Below, in pieces: positions 55,601 to 62,657 of a stretch of 64,000 bases of DNA; within the stretch, counting starts at the first letter, position 1; each line of letters begins with the position of its first letter. Source of the DNA: Elmis aenea (lineage: Eukaryota > Arthropoda > Insecta > Coleoptera > Elmidae); the NCBI GenBank assembly GCA_947652605.1, contig OX393579.1, positions 26,991,674 through 27,055,673 of the forward strand, given 5' to 3'. A program made the translations under genes and the position numbers. Under the pieces are notes generated by a model. The model was given only the letters and a program-made list of their open reading frames with translations, was not told the DNA's origin and ran no database searches.

Positions 55601-57242
55601 GGTTTTGCTGACTTGATTTTGCACATGACCGCGTACCCGTTTGCAATTAACGGTAAATTTTAAGAGGAATCCAAAAATGTAAAAATATACAGGGTGTTCT
55701 GTTTAAAAAAATTACATTTTTATATGTGCCGCTCAAATAAAACACCCTGTATATTTGAAAATAGTTTTAGGTTATGTAGAAAATAGGTTCGCACAATATT
55801 TGTGTTAAATATTTTTTGATATTTTCATTAATAAAGGAGCTATCGAAGAATCTCAGGGTCGTGGTGCATCCTGTATTTGATTTTGTAAATAATAACTTAT
55901 ATACAGGGTGTTAAAGTTAAAACGACAATCCTTAAAAAAAAAACGGTGATAGATAAGACAATTCTGTTATGTACGATAATAGTCTATGTTTAGATGTACA
56001 AAAAAACTTTTTTTGGTAAAATTTAAAATTGCGATATTATTTAAATCATTCAAGTTACGTAGTTAAGTAACTTGGTTACATAGTTAAGTAACTCGGTTAC
56101 TTATTATAGTGATCGCGGATCGCCACCGCCACCGCGCCGGTATGAGTTAACCCTGAAACTTTTTATACCCACTAATACACAAACACACATACGGACATAA
56201 ATATTTATGGCAAAAGTCATTTGGTGGCCACACCAGTTTATTTAAGTTTAATGAAAAAGATAATAAATTTATTTTAAATTTGCTAATTAAGAACTGCTAT
56301 TAAGTTTATTTTAAGTAACAGGAAAATTAAATATGCTCGTTTTTTCTTTCTTACAAAATTTTATTTTAATAGAAGCTTTTAACCTTCGTGGCCTATACTT
56401 GCTAAATTATCTTTTTATCCGAGACAAATCTGCGTGTAAGTTTTCAATAATGGTCAGATGATGTATTCTACAATGGTAGACGAAACGCGAGTTAATTTCA
56501 GGCGTTTGGCGCATTTCCGTCTCGAAAACCTAGTTGACTAAAGTGTCGTAATTATTGTTTGATGTCTTTATGACATTTAAAGTCAATAAAACAATTCGTT
56601 CGTCACAATTAAACTTCAGTTTGAATAAAACAAAATTTAAGTATTTTTATAAGGAAACCAAATTAAAAGCGTCCCCTTTACGCAGCAACAATTCACTAAA
56701 AAATTGCCTTTAATTAATATTACATATCTATAGTTATTTAAGACGCATATTTTGATTTAGCTAAGTAAACAACGTTCAAAATATTTGTACAATTATTTTA
56801 AAATTATGTACTTTAAAGCTTTTATGAAATTTTAATGTTGTGTTTTAATACTTTTAAGAAAATTAAAACAAAACTTATTTGCTTACCCTTTGCTGTTGTG
56901 CCTTCCATCATAGCCAATGACGATGCCATTTTTCTTAAGAACTTCTCCATTTACTGTTTCTAAATGTTTAAGTAATCCTTGAGCAGTTTGAATTATAACT
57001 AAGTCATTCATAGCAATATATCCAGCTGCCATTTTCCCACGAAGTCCTGCAGTTCCAAAAGAAATCCGATTGAGCAGAACAGCCGACAGTTCGTTAAACT
57101 TTCCATCTTTAATGTAGCTTTTAATTTCTGTCAAAGTTTTGTCATTTTTATCCCACGACAGCCACTCTTCAATTTTTTTATCCAGCTCTATATTGCCTGA
57201 CGATATGATTTTGTCGCTTGCCATCACAGAGTTTTCCTTCAC
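32976..57242 (-). CDS. Pgm2: Phosphoglucomutase-2 (phosphopentomutase type), complete
   Basis: Cytosolic enzyme of the alpha-D-phosphohexomutase family; PGM2 interconverts ribose-1- and ribose-5-phosphate and also glucose-1- and -6-phosphate. Eight exons: 57242-56887, 44987-44819, 44760-44408, 40232-40101, 39175-38967, 34630-34332, 34280-34054 and 33078-32976. They total 1848 nt with every phase consistent: 615 residues plus stop, against 612 in human PGM2. All four active-site elements are present: '[13 protein letters not shown]' near residue 53; the phosphoserine loop '[13 protein letters not shown]'; the metal loop DPDADR; the sugar loop 'FEEAIGF'; and the phosphate loop '[12 protein letters not shown]'. 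A second in-frame Met (57224, MASDK) may be the true start, giving 609 residues. Introns total over 22 kb and are full of transposons. Junction 1-2 gives S-K-G-F, where I would expect S-[K/R]-R-F. Confidence 0.95.
34054..34280 (-). CDS. Pgm2: Pgm2 exon 7, phosphate-binding loop
   Basis: 227 nt from AATTTTAG to AAAC-GTAAGT. It contains '[20 protein letters not shown]', the loop that binds the substrate phosphate in this family. Confidence 0.94.
34332..34630 (-). CDS. Pgm2: Pgm2 exon 6, sugar-binding loop
   Basis: 299 nt starting [13 protein letters not shown] after TTTTACAG and ending GPNT before GTAAGT. '[20 protein letters not shown]' is the PGM2 sugar-binding loop, followed by the '[11 protein letters not shown]' helix. 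Confidence 0.95.
34920..35212. mobile_element. Family B related fragment beside the outer foldback
   Basis: 'acgaaaaattcaatttcatc' with 'gtttcaaaaatttataact' followed by 'agtcttgacctttaagtt' resembles the family B arm at 27070-27200. It ends where the TACAGGGTCC element begins, and a little more B-like sequence follows at about 38313-38400, so the larger foldback probably landed in a B copy. Confidence 0.5.
35337..35400. mobile_element. 64-bp micro-element, left-arm copy
   Basis: From TACAGGGTGTCCC to GGAACACCCTGTA with 'ttttttaaatgga' inside its right tip. The inverted partner is at 38126-38188. Too small to encode anything. Confidence 0.75.
36085..37065. mobile_element. hAT-like element, 981 bp
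   Basis: The tips CAGTGGCGTAGCAA and TTGCTACGCCACTG are flanked by a perfect 8-bp duplication AGTCCAAC (36077-36084 and 37066-37073). Subterminal 'gcgccctggagca / tggtgcgcctggagcag' words are also present. Minus-strand open frames 36122-36421 and 36723-36971 lie inside; neither shows a transposase motif I can name. A similar tip (AGTGGCGTAGCTAG) occurs at 59891. Confidence 0.88.
37100..37737 (+). pseudogene. Broken DDE transposase, catalytic part
   Basis: The frame reads '[13 protein letters not shown]', '[20 protein letters not shown]', then after a +1 shift near 37375 '[15 protein letters not shown]' and '[14 protein letters not shown]', then after a lost T near 37553 '[10 protein letters not shown]', and ends 'NGRNFEHLL'. 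These are the catalytic D (FSDEA), D (QQDGAP) and LDFF blocks of insect IS630/Tc1/mariner-like transposases. Two frameshifts, an in-frame stop near 37678 and the missing N-terminus make it non-functional. Confidence 0.85.
38126..38188. mobile_element. Micro-element, right-arm copy
   Basis: Inverted partner of 35337-35400: TACAGGGTGTTCC to GAAACACCCTGTA. The same mirrored place in the palindrome arms shows that it was present before, or copied along with, arm duplication. Confidence 0.75.
38313..38966. other. Pgm2: Pgm2 intron 5, distal part
   Basis: AT-rich intron; the first about 90 bp resemble family B. A worn 'accggtaaaaatcggtttaaacc' stretch at 38648-38690 recalls the AACCGGTT-rich hAT-like element. 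No exon seen. Confidence 0.45.
38967..39175 (-). CDS. Pgm2: Pgm2 exon 5
   Basis: 209 nt between AATTTTAG and ATGG-GTAAGT. It completes a split Ser codon, then '[19 protein letters not shown]' and ends '[10 protein letters not shown]' with Gly split over the junction to 'NKSHEL'. Strongly PGM2-like. Confidence 0.94.
39457..40090. mobile_element. hAT-like element next to a Pgm2 splice donor
   Basis: The left tip CAGGGTGACGAAACGTCC and the right tip, inverted, TAGAGTGACCAGATCGG. Flanks are TTTAGGTT (39449-39456) and TTAAGGTT (40091-40098), 7 of 8 equal. 'tgtcccgat' words recur near both ends. The right flank is part of the exon-4 donor region. Minus-strand and plus-strand open frames inside overlap each other and look like chance. 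Confidence 0.75.
40101..40232 (-). CDS. Pgm2: Pgm2 exon 4, metal-binding loop
   Basis: 132 nt from TTTGTAG to AAAAG-GTAACC. It reads '[15 protein letters not shown] ... [18 protein letters not shown]', where DPDADR is the Mg2+-binding loop. Confidence 0.95.
40233..42161. other. Pgm2: Pgm2 intron 3, first part
   Basis: AT-rich intron with no recognisable element. A small hairpin 'gaacagaaattaggactttctgttc' lies at about 40702-40726. Confidence 0.45.
42162..43004. mobile_element. hAT-like MITE rich in CCCGGG, copy 1
   Basis: The tips TAGGGTTTCTTTCCCGGGA and TATGAGAAACCCTA are flanked by a perfect 8-bp duplication GTCAGTAC (42154-42161 and 43005-43012). Arrays of GGATCCCGGG words fill the first about 100 bp and recur near the other end. 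843 bp, AT-rich middle without a reading frame. Same family as 48126-48993. Confidence 0.9.
43013..43370. other. Pgm2: Pgm2 intron 3; worn CAGTGGCG end
   Basis: Near 43180 'cagtggcgttttaatttctt' with 'acgagccataggcc' looks like the end of an old hAT-like copy. Nothing else recognised. Confidence 0.35.
43371..43451. mobile_element. 81-bp micro-element
   Basis: CAGGGTGTTACATTTAAAAA ... CACCCTG. Its core 'ttcgtgttt' and 'agccaaatggaccg' matches, in the opposite orientation, the element at 59094-59173. Confidence 0.7.
43452..44407. other. Pgm2: Pgm2 intron 3, proximal part
   Basis: AT-rich; a right-hand tip 'gtggacaccctgtata' ends at about 43876 without a clear partner, so a truncated TACAGGGTG-type element is likely just before it. 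The minus open frame 43671-43901 is within that debris. Confidence 0.4.
44408..44760 (-). CDS. Pgm2: Pgm2 exon 3
   Basis: 353 nt, '[20 protein letters not shown]' to '[11 protein letters not shown]', between TTTGTAG and CAA-GTAAGT. It contains '[14 protein letters not shown]', the conserved domain-2 strand of PGM2. Confidence 0.95.
44819..44987 (-). CDS. Pgm2: Pgm2 exon 2, phosphoserine loop
   Basis: 169 nt between TTTTTGCAG and AAG-GTAACG. It encodes [20 protein letters not shown], '[15 protein letters not shown]' and '[17 protein letters not shown]', with the catalytic Ser in TASHNP. Not visible as a long open frame. Confidence 0.94.
44988..45354. other. Pgm2: Start of Pgm2 intron 1, nothing recognised
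   Basis: AT-rich intron sequence without tips or exons. Confidence 0.4.
45355..45537. repeat. 183-bp foldback repeat
   Basis: The ends GTTACGGTTCAAGTGAT and ATCACTTAAACTGTAAC face each other, and 'gtcaatgtgattaatatgag' with 'ctcatattaatcacattgac' forms the inner stem around a loop of about 45 bp. No known tips; a small foldback insertion in Pgm2 intron 1. Confidence 0.7.
45548..46770. mobile_element. Family F segments, partly tandem
   Basis: A left tip TACAGGGTGATCC starts at 46216. Its first about 170 bp ('aaaatccggttttttgcaca', 'tcccctattttc'-type) are mirrored at 45560-45670. In addition, 45680-45920 and 46550-46770 are direct repeats ('ggattttattatgtc', 'tttaggttactttaat', 'atcaataacttg'-like). 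This suggests two overlapping, rearranged copies of one family. A related end is at 16615. Confidence 0.6.
46771..48125. other. Pgm2: Pgm2 intron 1, nothing recognised
   Basis: AT-rich intron sequence; no tips, RNA gene or exon that I can support. Confidence 0.45.
48126..48993. mobile_element. hAT-like MITE rich in CCCGGG, copy 2
   Basis: Opposite orientation to copy 1: 'TGGGGTTTCTCATATTTG' on the left, 'GGGAAAGAAACCCTA' on the right, with a perfect 8-bp duplication ATACATAT (48118-48125 and 48994-49001). 'atgtctttactaacagtaaa'-type and 'ttttatttataagctatttt'-type segments match copy 1 in inverted orientation. 868 bp, no gene; the minus open frame 48041-48292 partly overlaps it by chance. 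Confidence 0.9.
49262..49383. repeat. Small GC-rich foldback beginning TACATACCGAGCGCCC
   Basis: 'acataccgagcgc' and 'gaggtatgta' are the outer stem, and 'agtgcatcattacagcc' against 'ggctagaatgatcc' an inner one. 'ggcgcgaagcgcc' is a short perfect palindrome at the centre. Family unknown. Confidence 0.5.
49466..49643 (+). mobile_element. tRNA-derived SINE, 5'-truncated
   Basis: A pol III B box GGTTCGAATCC at 49481-49491 sits within 'cgtgggttcgaatcccacgg', the T arm of a tRNA. A unique tail follows ('ggcaaatgctgtgacag'), ending in an uninterrupted A run (49617-49643). The A box side is not recognisable, so it is truncated or diverged. Copied by retroposition. Confidence 0.75.
49788..50073 (+). 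pseudogene. Tyrosine-recombinase (Crypton-like) N-terminal fragment
   Basis: ATG at 49788 begins '[20 protein letters not shown]' and reaches 'GMIPKK'. One extra A in an A run near 49872 shifts the frame, after which it reads '[19 protein letters not shown]' and '[13 protein letters not shown]'. That pattern matches the helical core-binding domain of Crypton-type tyrosine recombinases found in many insect genomes. The catalytic R..H-R..Y part is missing. Family call from memory and by eye. Confidence 0.55.
50439..50580. repeat. 142-bp hairpin with near-perfect arms
   Basis: ATGGTGCCTGTCCACGTGAG on the left and CTCACGTGGACAGGCACCAT on the right; the arms are about 60 bp with roughly one mismatch, around a loop of about 20 bp containing 'cgcgagttactctc'. 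Unusually GC-rich for this intron. It would fold into a very stable RNA hairpin if transcribed. Confidence 0.8.
50581..51590. other. Pgm2: Pgm2 intron 1; worn repeat ends
   Basis: 'taaccggttgagatgactgtccgg' near 50610-50640 is debris of an AACCGGTT-type element. 'aatgagcgagatggtcgtgg' near 50682-50701 recalls the right end of family A. The open frame 51150-51344 has no domain. Confidence 0.4.
51495..51860 (+). pseudogene. Decayed mariner transposase fragment
   Basis: The frame reads '[15 protein letters not shown]' and, after a stop and a shift near 51700, '[14 protein letters not shown]' followed by '[12 protein letters not shown]'-like codons. '[12 protein letters not shown]' is the motif carrying the third catalytic Asp of mariner transposases; here the final D is lost. 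It lies in Pgm2 intron 1, followed by a worn right tip near 52000-52060. Confidence 0.65.
51861..53274. other. Pgm2: Pgm2 intron 1, nothing recognised
   Basis: Apart from the worn tip 'ccgcgatccccatatcc' near 52018-52034, AT-rich DNA without recognisable features. Confidence 0.4.
53275..53621. mobile_element. Foldback MITE with ATGCCTAATTTACATTGG ends
   Basis: ATGCCTAATTTACATTGG/TATAGTAGCTAA on the left and TTAGCTACTATA/CCAATGTAAATTAGGCAT on the right are inverted copies of 30 bp. Inside are repeated 'caagtaactaaatc' and 'agtaacttgctttagctac' words in both orientations. I could not read a sure target duplication. No reading frame. Confidence 0.75.
53764..54079. mobile_element. hAT-like MITE, 316 bp
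   Basis: The tips TACGGGTGCTCCGAT and ATCGGTGCATCCCTA (a common hAT tip) are flanked by CTTCATAG and CTTCATAC (7 of 8 equal). The right subterminal part has 'gattatcgattatctaccga' repeats. It sits in an older repeat whose left tip 'GTTCGATTGCACAAAG' is like 1173. Confidence 0.75.
54442..55084. mobile_element. Family G palindromic element, 643 bp
   Basis: From TACAGGGTGTCACACAAAAA to TTTTTGTGTGACACCCTGTA. The palindrome runs almost to the centre: 'cttaatcaacaaatgtcatt' and 'aatgacatttgttgattaag' are only about 17 bp apart (near 54705-54722). The right arm carries extra sequence near 54840-54940. No gene. Confidence 0.87.
55085..55686. other. Pgm2: Pgm2 intron 1, nothing recognised
   Basis: AT-rich DNA. 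The open frame 55280-55489 on the plus strand has no recognisable domain, splice context or element tip. Confidence 0.4.
55687..55751. mobile_element. 65-bp micro-element
   Basis: TACAGGGTGTTCTGTTTAAA ... AACACCCTGTA, with the same tips and poly-A-like 'tttaaaaaaatt' stretch as 35337-35400 but another core ('tatgtgccgctcaaataa'). Confidence 0.7.
55752..56886. other. Pgm2: Pgm2 intron 1 near exon 1; one tip and one shared repeat
   Basis: A lone left tip TACAGGGTGTTAAAG lies at 55901. A GC-rich patch 'cgcggatcgccaccgccacc' is at about 56115-56134. The segment 56202-56241 recurs inverted at 63634-63672. Otherwise AT-rich. Confidence 0.45.
56202..56241. repeat. Inverted partner of 63634-63672
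   Basis: 'tttatggcaaaagtcatttg' and 'gtggccacaccagtttatt' are the reverse complement, with two or three changes, of 'aataaactggtgtggccac' and 'caaatcactttcgccataaa' at the right end of the window. Two copies of one unknown repeat. Confidence 0.65.
56887..57242 (-). CDS. Pgm2: Pgm2 exon 1 with start codon
   Basis: 356 nt before the donor AAAGG-GTAAGC. The first ATG is at 57242 (M-K-E-N-S-V), with a second in frame at 57224 (MASDK). It includes '[14 protein letters not shown]' and the signature '[20 protein letters not shown]', typical of the start of PGM2. Confidence 0.95.
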
Positions 57243-57882
57243 TTTTTTTAACCGCTATACTTGAACTTGACACCTGTCAACAAAATTGTGGTTGTATTTG
57301 TTAAACTTTCTAAAACCACCAGCATAAAATAGAAATTCTTTGGCGTTATGTAAAAAAATGTTTTAACAGAAAATGTACTTTAAGTGCAGTGAGTGATTCA
57401 TTAATGGTATGGTTCGCGGTGGACTAGTTTCAAAGCACAACTGTGACAATCTTATCGCTGTTTGATAAGTGTAAATACCGTCATCAATTATTGCTAGTAA
57501 AATAAGTTTGTGTCAACGTATGGTTTCACGCTCGATATCAAAACAAAAAAAATGTTGTAAGTACTACTTGTAATAAGATAATTTGTATAGTTTTACCGCA
57601 TTTCCATTTGTTTACACAAGTGGAGATGTCGCGTTTGATGATAGTTTCAAAAGCGTAGCCAAAAACTTGCACATTATATTGATCACAGTACATTAACCGT
57701 GTCTGTTTTTTAATCAATAATATATATGATAATAAGTACTGCAAGCAATGTAAGCTAACACATACTGTACGTGGTTACAAACAGCAAGTACACATCATAA
57801 ACTATTAACTCACACATCACCAGCTGAAGTCATATGCTCTAAAAATAACTATAATGAAAGTGATTCTCCGTTGTTTAAGGAT
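57243..57882. promoter_or_regulatory. Shared head-to-head promoter region of Pgm2 and Stard10
   Basis: 640 bp between the two start codons, which point in opposite directions. It must hold both 5' leaders and at least one promoter, unless first non-coding exons lie elsewhere. No clear TATA box stands out. The open frame 57538-57744 on the minus strand is not gene-like. Confidence 0.55.
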
Positions 57883-57996
57883 ATGGAGGTAGGAACTGTA
57901 AAAATCGCTGAAGATAGCGATTTTAATATGCTAAAAACGCTTATAGATGACAATAGCAACTGGAAACTCGACTATAACAAGGGAGATGATACCAAG
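57883..57996 (+). CDS. Stard10: Stard10 exon 1
   Basis: 38 codons, phase 0 at the donor CCAAG-GTATTT. It is not seen as a long open frame. The acidic start M-E-V-G-T-V-K-I-A-E-D-S-D-F is conserved in STARD10 proteins. Confidence 0.88.
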
Positions 57997-60900
57997 GTAT
58001 TTATAATGTATGGGTAATATTATAGGTAGTTTAGCTTGTAGAATATTTACGCACGCGCAACTGTAGGTAACGTAGAATATTTTAAAAATATCCCACTCAG
58101 GTTCAATAATCAACAACTGCCCGAAGCGCACGCGTACACAATATCCTGTTGCATTGTAACAATGGAACCGACAACTACTAACGCCATCTGCAAGGGAATT
58201 TGTTCAACACGGCCATGTTCACGGACTATATCCTGGCTTAATAATCTCTCCAATAATTTCGTACTTCATTTCCGTTGAATAATGCGGTACATATTTTAAA
58301 CGAGTCGTGTCTAGCAGACCTTGAAATTACGTTAGGGGTATATAGATGTTGACCATGGAAATATTTTTGTACATAAAACAATTAAAAACACTTGCAAACT
58401 CCCTTAAAAATTATACGCAAGTGTATAACAATGCCGGATTGAAATGAATGTGTAAAATAAACAAAATCAAATAATTCTTACTTGTTTCAATTTTCATTTT
58501 GTTCCATGAATCAATAATATTCCTGTTACAGCATTATAGTATTTTTGATAAATATTCGTAAGCACATCACTTTTTTTTTAAACGCAAGCGTTTAGTTGTT
58601 GTGAGTAGATTGTAATAACTACAGAGAAGATAATAGCGTGCGTAATAAATCAATGTAAATGTAATTGTCAAACAAAACATTCATTAACTGTAATTTTTCC
58701 TTGTCAATAAGTACTCGTTTGATGTTACGGCAGTATTGTTGTATTGTCAAAACAATTGATCATTACAATTTCGATTTTATATTGTTACATTGGAAAATAA
58801 AATTTATTTATTGAAAAATATAACCGTAATAGAAAATACTATACAGAGTGTTCCAAATTCACGCAAGATTTCGCTTATCTTAAGAGCTACAAAGTTGGTT
58901 AAATCGAGAGAAAGTTGCAAAATTTGGTGCTGAATTCAAATATAAAGTTTTAAATAAAATATTGACAAGAACTGGACGCTAAAAAAATATTAATATTTCA
59001 CAATTTAGCAAAGTCAGAACGAATTCCTTTAATATTTACTTTAGTTGACAAGTGTTGTAGTGACTATTGACTATTCAAAATTTTAAAATAATACACAGGG
59101 TGTTCCTTATGCCCGGTCCATTTAGTCAAACTTCAAACACGAACAAGTCAGTTTTTTAAATGGAACACCCTATATATTTTTACATTTTCTTATCGATAAT
59201 TTAATTATCTCTAAAAACTATGGGAGGCCGAATATGTCTTTTGCGGTTTTCGTGTTAACTTTTGGACACAAACAAAATATTTAATAAACTTGTACTATAG
59301 TAGGTTTTAAAAATATCTCAAAAATTTGTTTAAAATATTAAAATACAATACCACTTTCATCTTTAAGCTGTACTTTTGGCCTTTTATAAATTAATTTAAA
59401 TAAAAATAAACATTTGAAACACATATCTTTGTATACATAAAAGGTCATGATTATGATTTATTTATGGAACTAGTGTAAAAAAAAAAACAGTTAAAAAATT
59501 GTATATTTTAATAGACATATGACTTATCGAAGTCATGTTACAATAAATATCCTAAATAATAATAATAGTTTTTAAATATTATGTGTGCACTTTCAGGTAT
59601 GGTATATTTATTTTAAAAAAATATATACACATGCAATAAGTTTTCTTAGCAGCTTTTTTCTATTAAAAATAAAACTGTATAACACTTTTATGTAGCTAGA
59701 ACAACTGTGATGTTTTTTTTTTATTTACAAAATTTTTAATCAAACCCAAAATTCAGCTTTGTATTGACTTTTAAAACAAATTTTCGAGGTATTTTCAAAG
59801 CCTAGTTGTTACATACTACCAAATATTTTATTTGTTACCAAAATTTATCACGAAAACTTCAATAAATCGAGATATATTAGTTTTAGACAAGTGGCGTAGC
59901 TAGAGTTAGTGCCGCCCGGGGCGGTCCCTGAATTTGCCGCCCCTAAAAATAAGGGTCGCTAACTTTTTCTAAAACCAAGCAGAGATCGACAGAAAAATGT
60001 TGGGGGGGGGGTAAAAAAATGCGCCGCAGGCGATTTTTTTTAAATTTTAGACGTTCAAACGTGTTTTACTGCAAAGCTAGATAATGTACAATACTTAACC
60101 ATCTTCCAAAATTACGGTTTTACAGTAGAACCTTTTCTGATTTTTATTTTCTTTAATCAGATCGCCCCCACTCCCACGAAATTATTTTTAATAAGGGGGA
60201 AAAATCCCTGTTACAATAGAGTTTAAAACTGCATGGAATTTAATGGCTTAAATAAATGAATTGTTTCATAATTTTATTGAATGGTTGGCACCGTATAATA
60301 AATTTTATTAGGTACTTGGAATTTCTGTCGTTACAAGGGGGCGGATTTTCAGTGAAGCAAGGTCAAGTAGCAATGTCTTTACACATTTAAAATATTTCAT
60401 ACTCCAAAGGAGTTATAGACGATTTTCAAAAATCGTATTTTCCAGTTTTTCCTAATTTTCTCGGATACCGTTTGAGATATTTCCAATTTCTCTTTGGATT
60501 ATTAATGAGCATCTAATTTCGCAACTTTGCCCTAATTTAACCGACCTCATAGCTCTTAAGATAAGCGAGATCCTCATGCATTTACTCGAATTTGGGACAC
60601 CCTGTATACAGATATTATATGCCGTGTGGGAATCTCGCTTATTATAAGAGATGCAGGTTTGATTAAACTAGATGAATTATTCTTAAATATGATAGGAACA
60701 ATTAATTTTTAAAAACACAAAATTCCTCGTAGTTTAGATGTTATAGCAAGAAAAATGAAAAGTTGATTTTTTTTTTGTTTTAACCATTAGATCAATTTTG
60801 TAAGGTACTATTTAATGAAGAATTTAACTGTTATTTTAGATTATTTTTATCACTTATCATTTCCGAGATATTACCCTTAAATTCATTTTTTCTTAGGGGC

Positions 60901-62153
60901 AGCGAAGTTGGCTATGGAATATTTGAATGTGCTTTTTTTCTCTTTCTAATGAGCTATTACTTGTTATTTCTATTTTTTAGAAATAAGTCACAAAATCAAG
61001 AAAAATCGTATTTTACTTATCTTGCCAAGCTATCTATGAAAATAAAAACAATAACTAATTAAATCTCAAATGAACAGTATCAATTGCCTGCGGTATCATT
61101 TATTAAAATTTTATAGTATTGTTGTGTAATTCGATAGTCGTAGTAATTGTTATAATTATGATTACATTTAAAAATAACGAAAAAGTTGAGATGCTACATT
61201 CTTTGCCATCAAAAAACTGTGAAGAAGCTGACCGAATGTACTAACAGCTATATCCCGAGAGAAGGCAACGAAGTGCGCTTAACTACAGGGATTTGTAAAT
61301 AATTTTAAAATTTTACACAAATTTTTCAAGACTAAAATTTTAATAAATGATGTCGCACACAAATGGTAACTGTTATTTGACTTTTATTTAGTTGCTTTTT
61401 GTTTCTTTTTTCATAAATACCTTTATAAGTGATTGGTAAAATACGATTTTTCTTGATTTTGATTTAATGGATAAAACAAAAAAGTTATGAGAAAATAAAG
61501 AAATTCAACATTTTCATAATTTTTGCTATAACATCTAAAGTACCTACGAGAAATTTTGTAATTTTAAAAATTGATTGTAGCTCCTCTCATGCTAGAGAAT
61601 AATTCATCTAATTTAAACAAACCTGTATCTCTTATTATATATATAGCGAGATCCCCATGCTGGAAATGTAATCTGGGACACCCTGTATAACCACAAACAA
61701 CTTTTATTCTAAACTTTTTTTTGTAAAGTAATCACAAGACGAGATATTAATGCCTTACGTTACTTTTTGTACACAGTGTATAAAATAAAATCTATATAAT
61801 CAATATAAGTAGTTATCTTCTGTTACATTTTGCTTTGCATTAAATATTTACTTTATTTTAAGAAACACTGCAATAATATGTAAATATAGATCGCTTCAAG
61901 TTTTTAACGTGACGATGATTAAATCAAAACCACTTACCCCACATTCAACTAATTTTTTAGGTATGGACAAGGAGCAGTTCCACTAGTGATTTTAAAATGG
62001 TCAAGATACACGCTTCATTTCTCAATATCAATGCAGAAACTCTCTTCGATGTGCTACACGATCCCGAATACAGGAAAGAATGGGACACGCATATGATAGA
62101 ATCCACTGAGATTGGTTATTTAAATCCTAATAATGATATAGGCTACTATGCGG
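57883..62153 (+). CDS. Stard10: STARD10/PCTP-like START-domain lipid transfer protein, 5' part
   Basis: START-domain proteins bind one lipid in a helix-grip cavity; STARD10 moves phosphatidylcholine and phosphatidylethanolamine between membranes. Exon 1 (57883-57996) reads MEVGTVKIAEDSDFNMLKTL and on to 'WKLDYNKGDDTK'. Exon 2 (61961-62153) reads 'VWTRSSSTSDFKMVKIHASF', then 'AETLFDVLHDPEYRKEWD' and 'IGYLNPNNDIGYYA'. The junction GDDTK-VWTR and the 'DVLHDPEYRKEWD' block are characteristic of STARD10. 102 residues are visible, about a third of the family length; the rest lies past the right edge. The start is the first ATG matching homologues, though the frame is open upstream of it. A transposon-rich intron of 4 kb separates the two exons. 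Confidence 0.9.
57997..58841. other. Stard10: Stard10 intron 1, first part
   Basis: AT-rich intron sequence with no recognised element. The minus open frame 57931-58131 overlaps exon 1 and is a shadow. Confidence 0.5.
59094..59173. mobile_element. 80-bp micro-element
   Basis: CACAGGGTGTTCCTTATGCC ... 'ttttttaaatggaacaccctata'. Read in reverse it matches 43371-43451 over most of its length, including 'cgtgtttgaa' and 'ctaaatggaccgg'. Confidence 0.7.
59891..60010. mobile_element. hAT-like end fragment CAAGTGGCGTAGCTAG
   Basis: 'agtggcgtagctagagttag' followed by GC-rich 'gccgcccggggcgg' is the kind of tip seen at 36085. A G10 run follows at 60001-60010 or so. The partner end was not found. Confidence 0.5.
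60607..61687. mobile_element. Family H foldback element
   Basis: Arms: 'gggaatctcgcttattataa', 'gatgaattattc' and 'agatgttatagca' on the left, mirrored on the right (about 61490-61670: 'tgctataacatctaaagtac', 'gaataattcatct'). The right tip CACCCTGTA ends at 61687; the left tip TACAGATATT is altered. It touches family D at a shared TGTATACA. Confidence 0.75.
61961..62153 (+). CDS. Stard10: Stard10 exon 2, START domain start
   Basis: 193 nt between ATTTTTTAG and GCGG-GTAAGA. 'LFDVLHDPEYRKEWDTHMIE' is the START domain's first helix and strand. Phase 0 at its start, one base over at its end. Not present as a long open frame. Confidence 0.92.
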
Positions 62154-62657
62154 GTAAGAAACTGTAATTGGTACAAATTACTCTTTTACTGTTGTCACTA
62201 GCGGAATAACCGTGCACATATAACAATGCTTTTATCACAACCGAACCGACCAATTGCTGATGTTTATAAAGTAGCGAGACCCGCATTTTAAAGCTATACA
62301 TAAAACCAACGTTTTTTGGTACACGGTGCACATTAAAATTTAAAAAATAATTGGTACGGAATGTAAAAATATAGATCACCAAGTGAATACCAAAATAAGT
62401 ATCGAATGAACCGACATTGTTTTAAGAAGTTAGTCACTGTCACGTGCGTAGTTAGTTTATTTAATTTATGTAATTTAAGCTACAGTTCTCGCCAAATTTA
62501 AAAGCGAAGGGTGGGGGTGTTTTCGCGCAGAATTTGCTTTAAAGCGTTTTATTTATTTCTTTGGGTTATTTATAAATTGTCTTGATTATTGCTTATTTAG
62601 TAATATCCATCCTAATATTATTATTAATTGATTATTGTACAATATTTTTTATGCATG
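62154..62657. other. Stard10: Stard10 intron 2, first part
   Basis: No element or exon recognised. The minus open frame 62146-62382 is antisense to the intron start and has no domain. Confidence 0.45.

Larger units (their letters stand above)
58842..60606. mobile_element. Family D foldback with further debris inside
   Basis: The left end ATACAGAGTGTTCCAAATTC with 'gcttatcttaagagc' and the right end 'agctcttaagataagcgaga ... tttgggacaccctgta' are inverted copies; the second copy is at 9653-10542. Inside are a micro-element (59094) and a hAT-like tip (59891). The pairing of the two ends across 1.7 kb is inferred. Confidence 0.65.
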
